The position numbers were made by a program, and so were the translations under genes. The notes under the pieces are model-generated. The model ran no database searches, was not told where the DNA came from, and worked only from the letters and a program-made list of their open reading frames with translations. From Nocardiopsis ganjiahuensis DSM 45031 (GTDB taxonomy: Bacteria > Actinomycetota > Actinomycetes > Streptosporangiales > Streptosporangiaceae), in the NCBI RefSeq assembly GCF_000341085.1, contig NZ_ANBA01000008.1, positions 533,112 to 597,111 of the forward strand: a stretch of DNA of 64,000 nt, given 5' to 3'. Positions 60,108 to 64,000 of this stretch are shown here, piece by piece. The number at the start of each line of letters is the position of its first letter. The stretch's first letter is position 1.

Positions 60108-60196
60108 GGCAGTTCACTTGCGCTTACACTGGGTCTGAAAGTTAACACCTATTACGGTTGTGGGTGTCGGCGCACCCCTCGACCCCTGGAGCCAGC

Positions 60197-60352
60197 GTGA
60201 TCGACCCGACCTCCTTCGGTACCGCCGTCACCGTTCTCGGCGTACTCGCAGCCATGATCATCGCCTTCGGCCTGGCGATCCTGTCCGACATGGCCATGCG
60301 CCGCCGCGAGGACCGCGCGGCCGCTTCGGGGAACCGCTCCGCCGAGGACTGA
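60197..60352 (+). CDS. small single-helix membrane protein
   Basis: A 51-residue protein with one membrane helix (residues about 9-30, AVTVLGVLAAMIIAFGLAIL) and a basic tail. It starts with GTG 60197, with GGAG upstream. Such short proteins are often missed. No family is recognised; the reading looks coding because the helix is clean and charge follows the positive-inside rule. Confidence 0.55.
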   Translation: MIDPTSFGTAVTVLGVLAAMIIAFGLAILSDMAMRRREDRAAASGNRSAED

Positions 60353-60543
60353 CCCAGCGGCTCGGGGACCGCCCCCGGGTGAGGATGATCGCCGATGCGC
60401 CGCCCTACGCATTCAGGTGCGTCGAATTCGGCGATATGGGCCATCCTGGGCTCGCATGTCCGCTATGTTTCTGGTCCGCCGCATCGCGCGGCACGGTGAT
60501 CGGCGCCCGCTCCGCCCTCTCCCTGACCTGAGACGGAGCCGGT

Positions 60544-61491
60544 ATGTCCTTTCCCCCACCCGTGCCCGGGCCACCCCCGAAACCGACACGGAAGAAGCTG
60601 TCCCCACTGGCCAAGGTCGGCCTGGGATGCGGTGGCTGCGCCACCATGTCCTTCCTCGGGCTCGTCGGGCTGGTCCTTCTCGCGATGATCCTGCCGCCCG
60701 CGCCACCGGACGAGGAGTCCGCGGCCGTGTCCGCGTCCCCCTCCGAGGAGTTGGCCCTGGAACTGGTGGGACTGCGCCTGCCGGACGCCCAGGACCTGTT
60801 GGACGGGGCCGATCTCGAACTCGGGGACCTGGCGCTCGCCGCGACCGGCGAGGACGTGGAGTGGACCCGCTCGGCGATGGTCGTGTGCGGCCAGGACGTG
60901 ACGGGAGACGCGGCCGACCTGGTCGTGGTACCCGAGGGCGTGGACTGCCCCGAGGCGGGGGACGCCACCGAGGAGTGGCCCGAACTGCCGGGGTTCACCG
61001 ACGGGACCGTCGACGGGGCCCGTGAGTGGATCGAGGGCGTCGGCCTGAGGACCGCGGTCGAGAGCGCTTTCGGGGACGTGGACGCTCCGGAGGTTGAGGA
61101 CGCCGCCGGAAACACCGTGTGCGGGCAGTCCCCCGAGCAGGGCGAGAGAACGGCGCCGTTCTCCGACAGCCTCGAGGTGGAGCTCTTCGTGGTCTCCGAC
61201 GGGGAGGAATGTCCCGAGGAGATCGGCGACCCCAGCCCCACACCCGAGCCCACACCCGAGCCCGAGCCCGAACCCGAGCCGGAGCCGGAGCCCGAGCCTG
61301 AGCCCGAACCCGAGCCCGCGCCGGCCCCCGATCCGGAACCCGTGCCGGAGCCCGAACCGGACCCCGTGCCGGGCGTGCATCCGGGGGCGTTCTGCTCACA
61401 GCACTGGCAGTTCGGCCACACCAGCAGCGGCACGCTCATGCAGTGCACCACCACGGCGGTGGACGACCGCTTCCGCTGGCGTGCCGCCTGA
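60544..61491 (+). CDS. membrane-anchored PASTA-like protein with Pro-Glu stalk
   Basis: A 315-residue protein. A proline-rich cytoplasmic N-terminus ([14 protein letters not shown]) leads to one membrane helix (about 35-55), then two PASTA-like units (about 70-120 and 150-205; the second ends [16 protein letters not shown]). A Pro-Glu repeat stalk (about 228-275) follows, and a C-terminal Cys-containing module ([20 protein letters not shown] then [13 protein letters not shown]) like those found on actinobacterial surface proteins. PASTA domains bind muropeptides in Ser/Thr kinases, but no kinase domain is present. ATG 60544 starts the tail. Confidence 0.7.
   Translation: MSFPPPVPGPPPKPTRKKLSPLAKVGLGCGGCATMSFLGLVGLVLLAMILPPAPPDEESAAVSASPSEELALELVGLRLPDAQDLLDGADLELGDLALAATGEDVEWTRSAMVVCGQDVTGDAADLVVVPEGVDCPEAGDATEEWPELPGFTDGTVDGAREWIEGVGLRTAVESAFGDVDAPEVEDAAGNTVCGQSPEQGERTAPFSDSLEVELFVVSDGEECPEEIGDPSPTPEPTPEPEPEPEPEPEPEPEPEPEPAPAPDPEPVPEPEPDPVPGVHPGAFCSQHWQFGHTSSGTLMQCTTTAVDDRFRWRAA
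61243..61370 (+). repeat. Pro-Glu codon repeat in the stalk
   Basis: About 20 consecutive Pro-Glu or similar dipeptide codons (CCCGAG and variants) form a low-complexity tract that is prone to slippage and could vary in length between strains. Confidence 0.75.
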
Positions 61492-61554
61492 TCCGACACG
61501 GCCGTGTGCTGCCGGGGAGGGACGCCGCCCGCACGGGGCGGCGTCCCCCTGGGA

Positions 61555-62379
61555 CTAGCGGGTGAAGTCGTCCGGCCCTCTGCCCGGACCGTGGTAGAAC
61601 TCGTGGTCCGGCTCGTCGTCCGGCACGGTCGGGTAGGTGGGGCCGTCGTCGGTGGGTTCCCGGAGCGCGCTGATCTTCACACCCTGGGCGGTGAGCACGG
61701 AGGCGGTCGCGTTGCGCAGTTCGGGAAGCATCGAGTACAGGACGTCACCGGGGCAGGCGGTGGCGTTGAAGTCGCGGTGGCCCCGGATCGCGCTGTGCGG
61801 GTTGAGCCCGTAGGCCCTGCACAGCCAAGCCAGGGTCACCACCAGCGAGTCCCTCAGGGCCTGGGTCGGACCCACCGTCATGTAGAGGCCCTCGTTCTCG
61901 ATCCCGATGGCGGTGCTGTTGTAGTTGGCGACATGCGCGCCCACCACGTGGTGGCCAGCGGCGATGGACTCCGGGGTGCGGTCGCGCCCCTCCATGACGT
62001 AGCCGCCGCGGCTGATGGTGAGCTGCTGCCCTGCATCCGCCCAGCCGTTGCTGTCCATGTGGAAGTTCTGGATCGACTTGGACAGGGCCAGGGCGTGGTC
62101 GAGGGAGTAGTTGGTGCTGTTGGCCGTCGCGGTGTGGTGGACCACGATGTAGCTCGGCGCGTTGGCCAGGACCTGGATGGGGCTCGACGGCGGGCGGGCG
62201 TTCCAGGCGCCCCGCCAGTACAGCTCGGGCTGGGCCGCCCGGACGCCGTCCGTGTCGGTTGTCTGCGCGGAGGCGCTCGTCGCGCCGAGGCCGCCGCCCA
62301 GGGCGATGGCTCCTGAGGCGAGGGCGGCTCCGTGGAGGATGCTGCGTCTGCTGAGACCTGACCGGGGGATGTTGGTCAT
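61555..62379 (-). CDS. Tat-exported N-acetylmuramoyl-L-alanine amidase
   Basis: A 274-residue amidase_2/PGRP-type enzyme that cuts the peptide from muramic acid in peptidoglycan. A twin-arginine signal (SRRSILHGAALASGAIALGG, about 10-29) ends near ASA-QT. The zinc ligands are in YIVVHHTATAN (His about 81), the GRDR loop, and GHRDFNATACPGD with the second His and catalytic site. A charged C-terminal tail follows. ATG 62379 is the start. A long non-coding upstream region with an inverted repeat likely contains its promoter. Confidence 0.9.
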   Translation of the reverse strand: MTNIPRSGLSRRSILHGAALASGAIALGGGLGATSASAQTTDTDGVRAAQPELYWRGAWNARPPSSPIQVLANAPSYIVVHHTATANSTNYSLDHALALSKSIQNFHMDSNGWADAGQQLTISRGGYVMEGRDRTPESIAAGHHVVGAHVANYNSTAIGIENEGLYMTVGPTQALRDSLVVTLAWLCRAYGLNPHSAIRGHRDFNATACPGDVLYSMLPELRNATASVLTAQGVKISALREPTDDGPTYPTVPDDEPDHEFYHGPGRGPDDFTR

Positions 62380-62947
62380 GGCAATCCTTTGTGGCTAGCG
62401 GGGGTAGTTGCCAATTCACAAAAGACCACGCATCACCCACAGCGCGCAAAGGGTCACTTCGTGATTTCTGTGACCGGTTCCGGTCGAGGCGAAACGCCTT
62501 GCCCCCGTAGAAAAATGCCGCCGAATATTGTACGGAGGTAGGAAACCGACGTACGAGGTTCCAGCGGTCCGGGCCCTCACTTCCAAGTCTCCTGCCCCAG
62601 GTCAGGGCAGTGGCGCGGCGAGTCGCCGGCCGCCCGCGTCCGCGGGAAGCCGATCCGTCAGGAGCCCCTGTGCCCTTCACGAAACCGGTCCCGCACCCGC
62701 CTGGTCCAGTCGGTCAACAGGTGCGTCACGGGCCTGCGCGCCTCGCCCCGGTGAGGGCGGGCGCCGCACCGGCGCCTGACGGTCGCCGGATCACCCTCAC
62801 TGAGCAGTTGGAGAATCGAGAGGGGCACCGTGGCCGGAGCCTTTTTCGGATGGGGCTCAGCCCGCGGAGAGCAGGCGGGTGAACAGGTCCAGGCCACCGC
62901 GGCCACCCCGGGGGCGAGCCCTCCCTCGCCGATTCCTCGGCGCACCC
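62380..62947. other. long upstream region of the amidase gene
   Basis: About 570 bp with little gene-like signal, and somewhat A/T-richer at 62400-62540. It contains the inverted repeat GGTCAC-N12-GTGACC (62452-62475). A minus-strand stretch at about 62660-62830 (LLSEGDPATVRRR and LTDWTRRVRDRF) has a protein-like look but no start with a ribosome site, so it may be a decayed fragment. Confidence 0.35.
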
Positions 62948-63310
62948 TCAGCCCTCGATTTCGGACTGGCCCTTGTAGACAAGGCTGCGAGAACTCGCCA
63001 CCGCGTAACGAGCGCCGCCCCCGCCGGGGGTGCGCAGGACAAGGTCCTTCGTACTCGGCCCCACCGCCTCCGGGGGCAGGCGAGCACCGTCCAAGGGCCC
63101 CCCGACCACTTCGAACGCGCCTTGGTGGTGACCGCCCAGGAAGATCAGGAGGACGGCCACGACCGGTGCTCCGCTCGCCATGAGGAAGACGGCTCCTCCG
63201 GTCCAGGTCCACACCATCAACAGAGCGGCAGTGGACAGGAGAAGGGAGAAGATCACGCCCGTGCGACCGATCCGGGAGAGCGTCCTTGCCCAGTGGCCTC
63301 TCTCATTCAC
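62948..63310 (-). CDS. hypothetical small two-helix membrane protein
   Basis: A 120-residue protein with two membrane helices near residues 17-35 (GVIFSLLLSTAALLMVWTW) and 40-58 (FLMASGAPVVAVLLIFLGG) and a short soluble tail that ends RYAVASSRSLVYKGQSEIEG. It resembles a truncated form of unknown actinobacterial proteins that carry GGPLDGARL after two helices. GTG 63310 is the start. It follows the ctaD gene on the same strand by 51 bp and may be transcribed with it. Confidence 0.6.
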   Translation of the reverse strand: MNERGHWARTLSRIGRTGVIFSLLLSTAALLMVWTWTGGAVFLMASGAPVVAVLLIFLGGHHQGAFEVVGGPLDGARLPPEAVGPSTKDLVLRTPGGGGARYAVASSRSLVYKGQSEIEG

Positions 63311-63361
63311 AACAGGGTTCTCCTCTACCTCTGTCTCAGGGTCTCTCGAAGACCGGTCCGC

Positions 63362-64000
63362 TCAGTTGCGTTCCGGGTCGGTCGCGGCCGGGGACGCGGC
63401 GTGCGGGTGGTTGAGGTCGAAGGCCGGACGCTCGGAACGGATGCGCGGCAGCGACGTGAAGTTGTGCCGCGGCGGCGGGCAGGTGGCCGCCCACTCCAGG
63501 GAGCAGCCGTAGCCCCACGGGTCGTCGACGGTGACCAGCGGCGCCTTCTTCGCGGTGATGTACATGTTCCAGAAGAAGATCAGCGTGGAGGCCGCGAGCA
63601 CGAACGACGAGACCGAGGAGATCTGGTTGAGCGGCGTGAAGCCGTCGTCGGGCAGGTAGTCCGCGTAACGGCGCGGGAAGACCATCGCACCCAGCCAGTG
63701 CTGGACCAGGAAGGTGCCGTGGAAGCCCAGGAAGAGCAGCCAGAAGTGGAACTTGCCCAGCTTCACGTTGAGCATCTTGCCGGTGAACTTGGGCCACCAG
63801 AAGTAGAAGCCCGCGAACATCGCGAACACCACGGTGCCGAACACCACGTAGTGGAAGTGGGCCACCACGAAGTAGGAGTCGGTGACGTGGAAGTCGATGG
63901 GGGGCGAGGCCAGCAGCACACCGGTCAGACCGCCCATGAGGAAGGTGACCAGGAAGCCGATCGTGAACAGCATCGGCGTCTCGAACGTGAGCTGCCCGCG
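63362..64000 (-). CDS. ctaD: cytochrome c oxidase subunit I, C-terminal part (window-truncated)
   Basis: The 212 visible residues end an aa3-type subunit I. The heme a3/CuB region includes [20 protein letters not shown]; earlier stretches such as [20 protein letters not shown], and the [14 protein letters not shown] motif with FPRRYADY, are characteristic. The C-terminal tail ([20 protein letters not shown]) is cytoplasmic. The 5' end, with the active-site His-Tyr pair, lies beyond the window. It is the terminal oxidase of aerobic respiration. Confidence 0.95.
   Translation of the reverse strand, partial: RGQLTFETPMLFTIGFLVTFLMGGLTGVLLASPPIDFHVTDSYFVVAHFHYVVFGTVVFAMFAGFYFWWPKFTGKMLNVKLGKFHFWLLFLGFHGTFLVQHWLGAMVFPRRYADYLPDDGFTPLNQISSVSSFVLAASTLIFFWNMYITAKKAPLVTVDDPWGYGCSLEWAATCPPPRHNFTSLPRIRSERPAFDLNHPHAASPAATDPERN

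Overview
The window is GC-rich (GTG and some TTG starts, strong G/C third-position bias) and comes from an actinobacterium. The mix of an F420-type reductase, mycothiol-type TIGR03086 protein, SigB/F/G-family sigma factor, DUF2267/DUF3140/DUF8129-like stress proteins, snapalysin, leaderless-type promoters and an aa3-type CtaD fits Nocardiopsis, Streptomonospora or a near relative. The genus is inferred from gene content only. About 60 genes are packed on both strands. I saw no rRNA, tRNA, CRISPR array, insertion sequence or prophage.

Layout. 1-4.6 kb: ordinary housekeeping and accessory genes (F420 reductase, VOC protein, WYL regulator, TPR protein, DUF1989 protein, secreted snapalysin). 4.7-6.5 kb: an alpha/beta hydrolase and a divergent TetR regulator that share two copies of one palindromic operator. 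6.5-11.2 kb: a tight three-gene operon (ATP-grasp ligase, CocE/NonD hydrolase, unusual cytochrome P450) that looks like a small undescribed biosynthetic or tailoring pathway. 11.3-24.9 kb: a stress island built around a SigB-like sigma factor, with GH15, DUF1360, SDR, NodU-type carbamoyltransferase, CBS, DUF2267, universal stress protein plus sodium/solute symporter, DUF3140 and a large KatE catalase. Several of these genes have SigB-type promoter matches.

25-33.7 kb: a carboxylesterase, then a complete ABC importer (binding lipoprotein, two permeases, ATPase) with an MBL-fold hydrolase, divergent from a LacI regulator and a PdxA-family dehydrogenase. This reads as uptake and catabolism of a small, possibly phosphorylated or phosphonate, compound. 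34-39.5 kb: a BCCT transporter with an altered substrate box, a styrene/indole-monooxygenase-like flavoprotein, and an EamA exporter head-to-head with a MocR regulator. 39.5-48.7 kb: mixed metabolic genes (TIGR03086, trans-acting-reductase-like, patatin, aminopeptidase P, two acetyltransferases, class V aminotransferase) plus an orphan MerR/SoxR-type promoter.

48.9-60.1 kb: two paralogous NarL-type two-component systems on either side of purB and a Cys-rich copper-storage-like protein; the second is divergent from a MacB/FtsX-type ABC transporter that it probably controls. 60.1-64 kb: a one-helix small protein, a membrane-anchored PASTA-like protein with a Pro-Glu stalk, a Tat-exported amidase, a small membrane protein, and the C-terminal part of cytochrome c oxidase subunit I running off the window edge.

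Convergent gene ends are often separated by long perfect inverted repeats (10-19 bp stems) with little or no T-tract. Many divergent genes begin 6-8 nt after a TANNNT element, pointing to leaderless mRNAs.
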